Origin: Carnegiea gigantea
Taxonomy: Eukaryota; Streptophyta; Magnoliopsida; Caryophyllales; Cactaceae
Length of the DNA stretch: 64,000 nt
Assembly (NCBI GenBank): GCA_029747015.1
Contig: JAKOGI010000332.1
Span: 382,501 to 446,500, forward strand
Reading direction: 5' to 3'
Position 1 is the stretch's first letter. Each line of letters starts with the position of its first letter. The notes below the pieces were generated by a model, which worked only from the letters and a program-made list of their open reading frames with translations, did not search any database and had not been told where the DNA came from. The position numbers and the translations under genes were made by a program. This document shows positions 1 through 10,804 of this stretch, in pieces.

Positions 1-1206
1 AGGCGACCACCCCACTATTTGTTCCACAATTGCCAAATCCCTTATTGTCCTGTATTGTTTGAAGTGATAAGTTAGCATTTCTAGGGAAAAAATCGCTTAG
101 TCGCCTTAATTTGGTTGCAACATCTATCTATCTCATCTCTCCTCTTATGCAACTTCGCTTATGTCACTGGAGCCCTAAGATGAGCGTCGGTGAATCTACC
201 ATTTTACACAGGTATGTTCACTTTTTTTCCCTTTTTGAATGTTGCATTGAAATCGATACTTGTTGATAATTTGGTTGTATAGTTGAGGGAGATATGGTGT
301 TGCTTCACCTTCCTGAGATTAAAGTTAGGATTAAGTTGGTTTACACAAAATGCTTCAGGTAACCTTAGCCTCAAAAGTATGTTACGGTCAAGTTGGGAAA
401 TCTCATCAAAAATCTATCATCTAAGCTTAAATTGGAAACCCTAAAAAAAAAAAAAATGCAATGCAAATCGAGAGCGCAAAGTTCAAGCTCTTAGCAATAG
501 CCACGATTCACATTTCACATCCTTTAAAATCTCTTTGGAAATTGAGCCCCATGTGAACCAAAATCCCAAAAAATGACCAATACATTACCTGAAGTTCATT
601 CAAATCCAATCAAAACAAGCAAATTTAGCTGCATAAAAACCCAAAAATTAGGAAACAAAATTTGCAACATTTTACATTGTCAAATTATCAAAATTGTTCA
701 ACACCAAGAACCATTAGCTACAATGTGAAATCTAACTTAGCAAGTAGACCAGAAAACATAAAAAATAATTGGTGTACCAACAAGGATACTGGCATGCACA
801 TTGCTGCCAATGGCTATAGTGGTATACCACTCGGAGGGGTGAGAACTGATCAAACGACATGATAAATTTGAGATACAAATGCATACTGTGCAAATTTGAT
901 GAATTTTTTGAAACCCTAACTTTTCTAATCAACTTTCAACATACTGTGGAGATTGTGCAGATCGAGAGATAGTCGCACAACCAATGACAGCCTTCGCTTA
1001 TTTCTGGTGGTGCCAAAACATTAGTGGCAACAAAATGAGGGAGATGAGCATGGCTGTGATTTACGATTACAGTGGGGGATAGCAAGGGCTAGGAAATGAT
1101 GTTGAGCTTTCAACCCCTTCCCTTGAGAGTGAAATTATGTTTTTTTTGGCTAAAAAATGCTTTTAAATCCAAGTTGTTAGATGAATATTTGACGGCTAAT
1201 ATTTAG
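1..1206. other. Anonymous sequence upstream of the retrotransposon array
   Basis: No convincing gene is visible. Short open frames of about 66 codons at 662-862 (+) and 732-932 (-) overlap each other and resemble no family I know. Two short exon-like pieces at about 182-221 and 281-357 are bounded by AG and GT, but they do not join in one frame (see findings). The last five bases, TTTAG at 1202-1206, are the probable left target-site duplication of the adjoining array. Confidence 0.5.
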
Positions 1207-2319
1207 TGATGTTCCTAATGAGGGGAAGCAAGGGGAATTTGATCATGGCCATCCAAACAGTCCAAACACCCAAGAAATTAAGGCAATAGTTAAGCTTGTC
1301 AAGGAGTTCAAAGCTGTTGCAGTTTCTGGTTTAGCCTGTAAAAAGGCTGAATTTTGCTGCCTTGTAACTTGACTTCCAAAAAGGGGGGAAGTGATTCTTG
1401 CACCAAATTAAAGATTAAGAAGTAAGGAATACATCAAATCAAGTTTGAAGCTATTTGTAGTTCATTTGTTCAGTCAAATTAAGCTCCAAAGTCAACTGCT
1501 CTAGATTCATTCCCAGCAGCGCTTGAGTAGCAAAGGGGCGAGTACCTGAGCGCTTTAATGAGCTGGTTTGTGGGATTTATTAGCCCTAGAATGTGTAATA
1601 ATATTTTTCATTACCCCCTCCCAAAGATGGTGCCTTTTGTACAAGACGTTTCCTTTCATCCAGCCATAAAGTATAAGAAAATCTCATTTACTTGGTTTCA
1701 AGATGTTTTCATTTTGGCTAATATCCAACTGGGTTAGCATCTATTTTTTGCATTCAAGAGTACAACAAACTTGCCAAGAGTCCAAATAAGGTAATAGGAG
1801 AGTACTAATCAGATTTCATTAGGTAATAGGAGAGTACTAATCAGATTTCATTAGGTTATGATGCCTATTTTGAAAGAGAGTTAAAGCTAATGTGTTGTCA
1901 AGTTTTAAGCTCCTAATTGTACTTAGATTAAGGAAGTTGTATTTGTGTTCCCTAAGATGAGTAGGGATGTGTAAGCAGCTTAGGAAGTGGTCCTATTAGC
2001 CCCTTTGACTGTTGTATTCACCGAGTGGTGAGTTAATGAAAGGTTAAGTTCAAACTCCCTGAAAGTTTCCCTCTTTTGCTCATCTCTAGTTTGGCTCTCT
2101 AGAGTGGCATTCAAGAGCCCCTCCTTGATCTTTGAATGGTGTTTCTTATCTCAATTGATCAAGGTTTTGAGCTATAAGTAATCTTGGTGGTGATATCTTA
2201 TCCAAGCTTGCGTAGTTTATGTTTCTTCTTGTTCTTGTGGCAACAAACTGAAGCTAGCACACTTGCTACTTGAGATCTCTTCTAGGTTTCAACTGTTGGG
2301 ACTTACAAGTGCATCATGT
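1207..2319 (+). repeat. LTR 1 (5' LTR of copy A)
   Basis: 1113 bp, starting TGATGTTCC and ending GTGCATCA, so the ends form a TGATG/CATCA inverted repeat. It aligns along its length with LTRs 2 and 3. It carries a private exact 32-bp tandem duplication at 1789-1820/1821-1852. A 2-bp spacer (TG) separates it from the PBS. Confidence 0.9.
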
Positions 2320-2321
2320 GG

Positions 2322-2337
2322 TATCAGAGCCAAGGAT
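2322..2337 (+). other. Primer binding site, initiator Met tRNA, copy A
   Basis: TGGTATCAGAGCCAAGG lies 2 bp after the end of LTR 1. The first 12 bases are the usual complement of the 3' end of plant initiator tRNA-Met, the primer of chromoviruses and many copia elements. Confidence 0.88.
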
Positions 2338-2375
2338 ACCCTCTTGGGTGAAGCTTCCAAGCCTAAATAGAACCT

Positions 2376-3170
2376 ATGGTGAAAACACATCTACCCAATA
2401 AAGTACTGGTTTACTTGCATTTCAATATGGCTAGTAGTTTGACCTTAAAAGAAAAGTCTGGGAAACTTATAAAGCTAACTGCCAAGAAGGATGCTCAACT
2501 TGATTACTTAAGGAAGAAACTTGATCAAGCCATTAAGAACAACCAAAAGGAGATTCAAAGATCATATTCAACAAGTGGATCTGAATCCATGGAGGAAGAA
2601 GCCGAGAGTAACCCGTTTACTTCAAGTGAAGAAGAAGAAGGTAAGAGACCATGGAGAACTGGAAGAACAAAGCACCAAACCATGGATTTCAAGGTAGAAA
2701 TCTCAGAATGTGAAGGGCAGTTAGATCCAGATGACTTCTTAGATTGGCTACACACAGTGGAAAGAGTATCTGAGCACAAAGACATCCCTGATGACAAACA
2801 GGTAAAGCTTGTGGCCCTTAAGCTTCGCAAATATGCTTCTATTCAATGGAACAATGTTATGACTAAGAGAGCCAGGAAAGGGAGGGGAAAGATCAAGTCT
2901 TGGAGGAAAATAAGGGAGAAACATAGAACTAAGTTTTTGCCACCCCATTACCTGCAAGATAACCATAGGACTTCGTCACCTAAGGCAAGAAAAGAAGAGT
3001 GTTGAACAGTACACATGCCAGTTTAAAAGACTCATTATGACTTATGATCTAAGGGAAGGTGAAGATTAAACTTTAGTGAGATGCTTAAGTGGTTTGAGTG
3101 AGCCCGTCTGAAATGTTGTAGAGCTACAACATTATTCAACTCTTAATGAAGTGTTTTCATTAGCACATAT
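2376..3170 (+). pseudogene. gag: gag (retrotransposon capsid), copy A, broken
   Basis: Open from an ATG at 2376 to a stop at 3005 (209 codons), then continued in another frame to about 3170. An acidic serine-rich stretch (about residues 65-90, SSEEEEGKR) precedes the capsid core, recognisable by DFLDWLHTVERVSEH and KLVALKLRKYASIQW as in plant Retrotrans_gag domains. After the frameshift near 3000 the sequence resumes as VEQYTCQF and later VVELQHYSTL. Gag would form the virus-like particle. The frameshift and further stops make this copy dead. It lies just downstream of the PBS, as expected. Confidence 0.85.
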
Positions 3171-3172
3171 GG

Positions 3173-4101
3173 TTGAGCTCCAAAAGAAAGCCAAACTCAA
3201 GAGAACTACCTAAGCCTACATGCCATAGCTACCCTTTTAAGAATGGGAGTTTCCCTCTACCATTAAGACCACAAAATCCATCCACGGTTCCATCAAATCC
3301 CAAACTAAACACTACAAAACCACTTCTTAACCCCTATGAGAAGAGAAGGTGCTATAAGTGTCAAGGTTCTACGCATATTGCTTTGAATTGTCCCAACTGA
3401 AAGGTCATAACTTTGGCAAGTGTCAAGCCCTTGAGGAGGCCAAATTGGGGGAAGAAGGGAATGATAAGAAGGTTCACCTCATGGACGTGGAGGAGGAGTA
3501 TGTGGAAGAGGTGGATGAAGGAGAGTTACTTGTTCTTAGGAGGGCCTTTAGTCGTGACAAGAGCAACAATTGTCAGGAGCAAAGAGAGAACTTCTTTAGT
3601 ACAAGCTGTACTATCAATGGTCATGTTCGTTCACTCATTATGGACAGAGGAAGTTGTGTAAATATAGCTTCCACTACTTTGACAGAGAAGCTTAAGCTCA
3701 AGGCCGAGCCTTACCCTTACCCTTACTCTGTCCAATGGCTAAACCAAGGTAAAGGACTTCAAGTCTCAACTTGTTGCTTGATCACTTTATTAATTGGTAA
3801 AAGCAACTTTAATGAATTATGGTATATCATCCCTATGGATGCTTGTTATATCCTATTGGAAAGGCCTTGGCTATATGACCAAAGGGTCATGTATGATGGT
3901 TATCAAAATATATACACCCTCCATAGAGATGGCCAAAAGATCACCTCATCCCCTTTAGCTCCACATCAAATTTCCAAGCCTAAAGCTAAAGAAACTCCAA
4001 AGGATGGGGAAGTATTTCTTTCCTTCCTAGAACCCACACTTCATGCCAAGCATCATGAGTACAAGCCTCTCAAAGAAATGATTGTTTTCACCCCCTCATA
4101 A
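3173..4101 (+). pseudogene. gag zinc knuckle and aspartic protease region, copy A
   Basis: Two overlapping frames (3173-3400 and 3358-4101) hold the end of gag and the protease. A CCHC knuckle CYKCQGSTHIALNC (CX2CX4HX4C) lies at about 3350-3391. The protease part contains IMDRGSCVNIAS at about 3637-3672, the counterpart of the DGGSC-type active site, with the first glycine replaced by arginine. It is followed by DACYILLERPWLYDQRV, a conserved segment after the protease in plant gypsy polyproteins. The frame change between knuckle and protease, plus the active-site change, indicate an inactive copy. Confidence 0.8.
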
Positions 4102-5050
4102 GATCACCAAACCAAAGCCCCATCTCATCCCTTTGCCATTCAACTTTTACAAGACTTCACCCATGTCCGGAATTCCCCTCTGGTTTACCTCCAAAAAGAA
4201 CCATCCAACAACATATTGACCTCATAGCCAATGCCATCCTCCCAAACAAGCTTGCTTATAAAATGAATCCCAAGGACACTTCGGAGATTCAAAGACAAGT
4301 GGAGGAGCTGACGTCTAAGGGCTTAGTCCGAGAGAGTTTAAACCCTTATGCCATTCTTACTCCTGTTGTTATTAAGAAGGATGCGTCATAAGAATGTGTG
4401 TGGATAGTTATGCTATCAACAAGATCATAATCAAGTGTAGGTAACCTATACCAAGATTGGAAGATAAGCTTGATGAAATCTAAGAATCCAAGTTCTTTTC
4501 TAAGATAGACCTTCGAAGTACCTAGTACCAAGTTTAGATATGAGAAGTGGATATATGGAAAATCGAATTCACAAGCAAGGGCCTTTATGAATGGTTGGTT
4601 ATGCCCTTTGCGCTTTCTAATGCTCCTGGTACATTTATAAAATGAACCAAGTATTCAAGCCTTACCTTGGCAAGTTTGTAGTCATTTACTTTGATGAAAT
4701 TTGGTCTTTAGTTATACCAAAGAGGAGTACTTTGTGCCCTGGAAACAGGTTATGGTGGTTCTTGAGTAAGAAAAGCTCTATGACAACTTAAAGAAATGCA
4801 CTTTCTTCTCTCTTGAGGTGGAGTTCCTAGGCTACATTATTTCGGCCGAAGGTATTTAAGTGGATCAAAGTATGGTTGAAGCCATTATGTCATGGCCTAT
4901 TCCTTGCTATATGCATGATGTCCGAAGCTTTTATGGCCTAGCTTCCGTTTATAGAAGGTTCATTTGCAACTTTAGCACCATAATTGCCCCCATGACCGAG
5001 GTTCTCAAAGGAACTAAGTTTGCTTAGACATGTAAAGCTTAGGAGTCACT
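4102..5050 (+). pseudogene. Reverse transcriptase, copy A, heavily degraded
   Basis: No long frame survives, but landmarks in order show the RT domain: CVDSYAINKI near 4390, [17 protein letters not shown] near 4585-4640, the catalytic YFDD box as YFDE at about 4690, and [19 protein letters not shown] at about 4785-4850. Frameshifts and stops separate the pieces. The second aspartate of YFDD is glutamate. RT would copy element RNA into DNA, so this copy is inactive. Confidence 0.8.
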
Positions 5051-5079
5051 TGAAGAACTTAAAAGCAGGCTTACTCATG

Positions 5080-5565
5080 TACCTTTTTGGCTATACCTTG
5101 CTTTGACAAGGTCTTTGAGATAGAATGTGATGCCTTTGGATTTGGAATAGGTGCTGTCCTAATCCAAGAAGGCAAGTGACTTGCTGCTTTAGTGAAAAGT
5201 TACGTGATTCAAGAAGAAAGTATTCTACTTGTGACAAAGAGTTCTTTACTATCATCCGAGTACTTGAACATTGGACACATTGCTTGATTACCAATGAGTT
5301 CATGTTACATTCCTGCCATGAAGCCCTAAAGAACATACAAGGGCAATATAAGTTGAACTCACGGCATGCTAAGTGGGTTGAGTATTTGCAATCATTCCAC
5401 TTTGTCATCAAATATAAGTTGGGAAAGCTCAATCAAGCTGTGAATGCTCTATCAAGAAGGCATCTCCTTTTATTCCAACTTAGCTCATGTGTGCTTGGAT
5501 TTGAGTACTTAAAGTCTTTGTACAAGGATGATGTGGATTTTGCAGAGCTGTTTAAGACTTGTTAA
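5080..5565 (+). pseudogene. RNase H domain, copy A
   Basis: A 129-codon frame (5176-5565) holds the middle and end of the Ty3/gypsy RNase H: RKYSTCDKEFFTII, then HSCHEALKNIQGQYKLN, then KLGKLNQAVNALSRR. The family has HSDHEALK and ADALSRR at the last two positions, so two catalytic aspartates are changed (D to C and D to N). The start of the domain ([13 protein letters not shown]) lies upstream in another frame at about 5124-5160. Confidence 0.82.
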
Positions 5566-5567
5566 GC

Positions 5568-6370
5568 TCATCCAACAGGGGATTTCTTACTCCAAGAAGG
5601 TTACTCGTTCAAGGGAAACCGATTGTGTGGGCCAAGGTGTGGCACCCATGAGCTCATCATTAAGGAGGTTCATGAAGGCTCTTTGGCCAGACACCTTAGT
5701 GAAGACAAGACTTATTTGATGGCTAGAGAGTACTACTATTGGCCTCACATGCTCAAAGACATTCAAGACTTGATCAAGAGGTGCTCCACTTGTCAAACGG
5801 CTAAAAGCCATACACTCCTTCAAGGGCTTTATACTCCATTGCCAATTCCTCATGGGCCATGGCTAGATGTGAGCATGAATTTTGCGCTAGGTGTTCCACC
5901 TACCTAACTTAACAAGGATTCTATCTTAGTGGTGGTGGATCGGTTTTCTAGGATGGATAACTTTATTGCTGATCTCAAAGCAAATGATGCCTCTCATATA
6001 GCCGATCTTTATTTCAAGGAAGTGGTAAGACTTTATGGAATCCCTTTATCCTTTGTTTTGGATCGGGACTCAAAGTTCTTAGGTCACTTTTGGGTCACAC
6101 TATTGAGGAAATTGGGAACCAAATTGAAGTTTAGTACTACTTGCCACCCTCAAACAGATGGCCAAATGGAGGTGGTGAACCGAACTATGGGACTTTGATA
6201 AGTGCCCTTGTGAAGAAGAACGTAAAAGCTTGGGTTCTCCTTCTTTCCCATCATGAATTTGTATACAATAGCGCCCCAAGTTGGACCATAAATGAGTCAT
6301 CGTTCAAGGTGGTTAAATGAGTCATCGTTCAAGGTGGTTTATCACCCAAAACCCCTCAGTCCACTTGATC
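5568..6370 (+). pseudogene. Integrase zinc-binding and catalytic core, copy A
   Basis: Pieces at 5623-5907 and 5929-6198 are in order. The HHCC zinc-binding domain (HELIIKEVHEGSLARHL, then CSTCQTAKS) is followed by the catalytic core: WLDVSMNFALG with the first catalytic D changed to N, VLDRDSKF with the second D, and [14 protein letters not shown] with the E. A stop ends the first piece at 5907, and a 25-bp exact tandem duplication at 6290-6314/6315-6339 shifts the frame further on. Integrase would insert the cDNA into the genome; this copy lacks a catalytic residue. Confidence 0.85.
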
Positions 6371-6379
6371 TCTTACTAA

Positions 6380-6777
6380 TCTACTAAGATAAGATGCATT
6401 TTGAGGGTAGCCAAAGGGTGAAAGAGATCCAAGAGCACCACAAGAAGGTATAAGATAAGATTGAGAAGACCACAAGCACCAAAAGCAAATATTATTTTAA
6501 CCAATAGATTTAGTTTGGGTGCACCATAGGAAGGAAAGATTTTCTTCCAAAAAGAAGCCCAAACTGATGCCATAAGCTGATGGACCCCTTTGAGGTCCTT
6601 GAGAAGACAAATAACAATGCTTACAAGGTTGATCTTCTGGGAAAATGTGCGGTTTCTTACACATTTAATGTGGCTGACCTCAAACCATATTTTAGTGATG
6701 ATAATCTTGAGAATTTAAGGTCAAATTCTCTCCAACAAGGGGAGGATGATGTACCCAAGGAGGGCACGAAAGGGTAA
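6380..6777 (+). pseudogene. Integrase C terminus, copy A, reading into LTR 2
   Basis: A 65-codon frame (6580-6777) has the GPF/Y-type segment DPFEVLEKTNNNAYKVDL, then FNVADLKPYFSDDNLENL, and ends LQQGEDDVPKEGTKG before a stop. The QQGED codons are the polypurine tract itself, and the last 10 codons lie inside LTR 2 (which starts at 6747). Overlap of the integrase end with the 3' LTR is known from CRM-type chromoviruses. Confidence 0.78.
6733..6746 (+). other. Polypurine tract, copy A
   Basis: CAACAAGGGGAGGA sits directly before the TGATG start of LTR 2. It would prime plus-strand DNA synthesis. Confidence 0.85.
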
Positions 6778-7814
6778 CTTGATAATGGTCATCTGAACAG
6801 TCCAAACACCCATGAAATCAAGGCAATAGCTCATCTTGTCAAGGAGTTCCAAGCTATTATAGTTTCTGGTTCAGCCTGAGAAAAGGACAAACTTTGTTGC
6901 CTTGTAAATTGACTTGAAGAAAAGGGGGAAGTTGATTCTTAGTTCAAATTAAATATTAAGATGTCAAAAATTCAGCAAATCAAGTTTGAAGTCATTTGGA
7001 GTTCATTTGGTTAGTCAAATTAAGCTCCAAAGTCAGTTGCTCCAAATTCATTCTCAGCGGCACTTGAATAGCAAAGGGGCTAGTGGTTGAGCTCCTTAAC
7101 TAGCTGATTTATGGGATTTCATGGCACCAAAATGTGTGATAATATATTTCATTAGCCCTCCTCCCCCGAAAAGATGGTTCCTTTTGTTCAAGGGGTTTGC
7201 TTTTATCCAGCCATAAAGTACAAGAAAATCCCTATTGCCTGGTTTTGACCAATTTGCACTTTGGCCAATATTCAACCTAGGTAGCACCTGTTTTAGCCAC
7301 TCAAGAGTACAAGCAACTTTTCAAGAGTCCAAATAAGGAAAGAAAGTACTAATCAGATTTTATTAGGTTATGACACCTATTTTGAATGAGACTTAAAGCG
7401 AATATGTTTTCAAGCTTTAAGCCCCTAATTGTGGGTAGATTAAACAAGTTGTATTTGTGTTCCCTAAGCTGAGTAGGGATGTGTAAGAAGCTTGGAAAGA
7501 GGTCTTGTTACCCTCTTTACTAGCTGGTGAGTTACTAAAAGGCTGAGTCTAAAGTCCCTCAAAGTTTCCCTCTCTTGCTTATCTCTACTTCAGCACTCGG
7601 GAGTGGTGTTCAAGAGGCCCTTCTTGATCATTGAGTGGTTTGTCTTATCTCAATTGATCAAGGGTTTGAGCTCTAAGTAATTTGGGTGGTGGTATCTTAT
7701 CTAAGCTTACTCGGTTTATATTTCTTTTGTTCTTGTAAGAACAAACCGAAGCTAGCATACTTGCTACTTAAGATCTCTTCTTGATTTCAACTCTTGGGAC
7801 TTAGAAATGCATCA
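6747..7814 (+). repeat. LTR 2 (shared middle LTR)
   Basis: 1068 bp, TGATGTACCC to ATGCATCA. It is at once the 3' LTR of copy A (PPT before it) and the 5' LTR of copy B (PBS after it). It lacks the 32-bp duplication of LTR 1. Confidence 0.9.
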
Positions 7815-7816
7815 TG

Positions 7817-7830
7817 TGGTATTAGAGCTA
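7817..7830 (+). other. Primer binding site, copy B (mutated)
   Basis: TGGTATTAGAGCTA, 2 bp after LTR 2. Compared with copy A it has C to T changes at positions 7 and 13, which would weaken pairing with initiator tRNA-Met. Confidence 0.82.
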
Positions 7831-7874
7831 AGGGTACCCTATTGGCTGAAGCTTCTAACCTTAAACACAACCTA

Positions 7875-8800
7875 TGGCTAAACACATCTACCTCACAAAG
7901 AACCGGTTTACTTGCATTTCAATATATCTAGTACTTTGACCTTAGAAGTGAAGTTTGATCAACTTCTAAAGGTAAATGCCGAGAAGGATGCCCAACTTGA
8001 TCACCTAAGGAAGCAACTTGATCAAGCCATGAAGAAAAATCAAAAGGAGATTTAGAGCTCACATTCCATAAGTGGATCTGAATCCATGGAGGATGAAGCC
8101 GAGAGTTACCCGTTTACTTCAAGTGAACAAGAAGAAGAAGGTAGGAGAACTAGAAGAACAAAGCACCACACCATGGATTTCAAGGTAGAAATCCCAGAGT
8201 TCAAAGGACAATTAAACCTGGATAACTTCTTGCTTTGGCTACACACAGTGGAAAGAGTATTTGAGTACAAAGAGTCAAAGACATTCCTGATGACAAAAAG
8301 ATAAAGCTTGTGGCCTTTAAGCTCCGTAAATATACTTCTATTTAGTGGAACAATATTGTAACTAAGAGGGCTAGGAAAGGGAAAGTGAAGATCAAGTCTT
8401 GGAGGAAAATGAGGGAGAAACTTAGAACTAAGTTTTTATCACCCCATTACCTATAAGACAAGTACGTAAGACTCCATCACCTAAGGTAAGAAAACAAAAG
8501 AGTTGAAGAGTACACATGTGAGTTTGAAGGACTCATTATAACTTGTGATTTAGGAAAAATTGAAGATCAAACTTTGGTGAGATACTTGGGAGGGTTGAGT
8601 GAGCCTATCTAAAATGTTATGGAGCTACAGCATTACTCAACTCTTGATAAAGTGTGTTCATTAGCACACAAGGTTGAGCTTGAAAAGAAAGCCAAACTAG
8701 CTCTTAACCCTTATAAGAAGGGAAGGTGCTATAGGTGTTAAGGTTTTGGGCATACTCCTTTATATTGTCCCAATCGAGAGGTCATAACTTTAGTTTAAGT
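7875..8800 (+). pseudogene. gag: gag, copy B, broken
   Basis: Aligns with copy A gag over its length. The best surviving frame is 8086-8304 (MEDEAESYPFTSSEQEEE, DNFLLWLHTVERVFEYK). Downstream pieces lie in other frames, with many stops. The zinc knuckle at about 8727-8772 reads CYRC, stop, GFGHTPLYC, so the knuckle is interrupted exactly after its first cysteine pair. A segment between VELEKKAKL and the knuckle, present in copy A, is missing here (near 8698). Confidence 0.8.
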
Positions 8801-8849
8801 ATAAAGCCCTTAAGGAGGCTAAATTGGGGAAGAAGGGAGTGATAAAGAG

Positions 8850-9470
8850 GTTCACCGTATGGAGGTCAAGGAGGAGCATATGGAGGAGGTCGATGAAGGA
8901 GAGTTACTTGTTCTTAGGAGGGCCTTAAGTGGTCACAAGAGCACTAACTGTGAGGAGCAAGGAGAGAATTTCTTTCATAAAAGGTGTACTATCAATGGTT
9001 TTGTTTGTTCACTCATTGTGGATAAAGGAAGTTGTACATATGTGGCTTCCACTACTTTGGCAGAGAAGCTTAAGCTCAAGGCCGAGCTCACCCTTACCTT
9101 ACTTCGTCCAATGGCTAAACCAAGGTAAAGGACTTCACGTCTCAACTTGTTGCTTGATCACTTTATCAATTAGTAAAAGCAACTTTGATGAGTTATGGTA
9201 TGTCATCCCTATGGATGCTTGTCATATCCTATTAGTAAGGCCTTGGCTATATGACCAAAGGATTATGCATGATGATTATCAAAATACATACATCCTCCAC
9301 AAAGATGGTTGAAAGATCACCTCATCCCCTTTAGTTTCATATCAGATTTCCAAGCCTAAAACCAATGAAACTCCAAAGGATAGGGAAGTATTTCCTTCCT
9401 TCCTACAACTCACACTCCATGCTGAGCATCATGAGTACGAGCCTCTCAAAGAAATTATTCTTTTCATCCC
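8850..9470 (+). pseudogene. Protease region, copy B
   Basis: Two overlapping frames (8859-9128 and 8929-9312) cover the protease with LIVDKGSCTYVAS at about 9010-9060, the DGGSC active-site counterpart (first G to K), and DACHILLVRPWLYDQRI at about 9210-9260. One frameshift lies between the two motifs. The order and spacing match copy A. Confidence 0.78.
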
Positions 9471-9479
9471 CCTCATAAG

Positions 9480-10400
9480 ATGACCAAACCAAAGCCACAT
9501 CTCATCCCTTTGCCATTCAACTTTTACAGGAATTCAGCATATCTTTCCCGAGGAAATCCCCTCCAGTTTACCTCCCAAAAGAACCATCCAACATCACATT
9601 AACCTCATAGCTAGTGCCATCCTCCGAAATAAGCCCGCTTATAGAATAAATCCTAAAGACACTTCAGAGATTTAAAAGACAAGTGGAGGGCCTTATCTCT
9701 AAGGCTTAGTTCGAGAGACTTTAAGCCCTTGTGCCATTCCAGCTCTTCTTGTGCCTAAGAAGGATGGGTCCATGAAAATGTGTGTGGATAGTCGTGTCAT
9801 CAACAATATCATAATCGAGTATAGAAATATTATACCAAGGCTGCAAGATCTGCTTAATGAACTCCACAGATTGAAGTTCTTCTCCAAGATAGACCTTCAA
9901 AGTGGCTACTACTGAATTCGGATCTGAGAATGGGATGAATGGAAAATCTCATTCAAAACTAAAGTTATCCTTTATGAGCGGTTGGTTATAGCCTTTGGGC
10001 TTTCCATTGCCCCTAGTACATTTATGAGGCTTATGAACTGAAGAGGAGTACTTTGAGCAGTTGAGACAAGTTGTTTGGTAATTAAGCAGGAAAAGTTATA
10101 CGACCACTTAAAGAAGTGCACTTTCTTCTCTCTTGAGGTGGTGTTCCCATGCTACATTGTTTCGATCCAAGGTATCCAAGTGGATCAAAGTAAGGTTGAG
10201 GCCATTAAGTCTTGGCCTATTCCTTCCTCTATGCTTGATGTCTGAAGCATTCATGGTCTAACTTCATTTCATAGGAGGTTCATTTGCAACTTTAGCACCA
10301 TTACCGCCCCCATGACCGCGGTTCTCAAAGGAACCATGTTTTCTTAGACAAGTTAAGCTCAAAAGTCGCTTAAGGAACTCAAAATAAGTTTACTGATGCA
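9480..10400 (+). pseudogene. Reverse transcriptase, copy B, catalytic YFDD deleted
   Basis: Readable landmarks: RTIQHHINLIA near 9590, [22 protein letters not shown] at about 9730-9795 (split by no stop), [11 protein letters not shown] near 9880-9915, [21 protein letters not shown] near 9980-10040. The text then jumps straight to the segment that follows YFDD in copy A: about 75 bp present at roughly 4646-4719 of copy A is absent at about 10038. The active-site box is therefore gone. The remainder (KCTFFSLEVVFPCYIV) continues to about 10400. Confidence 0.8.
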
Positions 10401-10419
10401 CCAATTTTAGCTCTACCTT

Positions 10420-10800
10420 GCTTTGACAAGGTCTTTGAGGTAGAATATGATGCCTTTGGAGTTGGAATAGGTACAGTCATAATTGAAAAAGGCAAGCCAC
10501 GTGCCTACTTTAGTGAGAAGCTAATTGATTTAAGAAGAAAATATTCTACCTACAACAAAGAGTTCTTTACTATCATTCGAGCACTTGAACATTGGACATT
10601 CTACTTAATTACCAATGATTTCATCTTACACTTCGGCTAAGAAGCCCTAAAGTATATACAAGGGCAACATAAGTTGAACTCGCGACATGCTAAGTGGATT
10701 GATTATTTGCAATCATTCCACTTTGTGATCAAACACAAGCTGGGAAAGCTCAATCAAGGTGCGGATGCTATATCAAAAGGCATCTCCTTTTATTCGAACT
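10420..10800 (+). pseudogene. RNase H domain, copy B
   Basis: Pieces in several frames: VEYDAFGVGIGTV near 10440, RKYSTYNKEFFTIIRALEHW near 10535-10595, LKYIQGQHKLNSRHAKWIDYLQ near 10650-10710, and KLGKLNQGADA near 10735-10770. The HSDHEA motif is lost in a stop-containing stretch (about 10630-10645). Arrangement is collinear with copy A. Confidence 0.78.
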
Positions 10801-10804
10801 TAGC

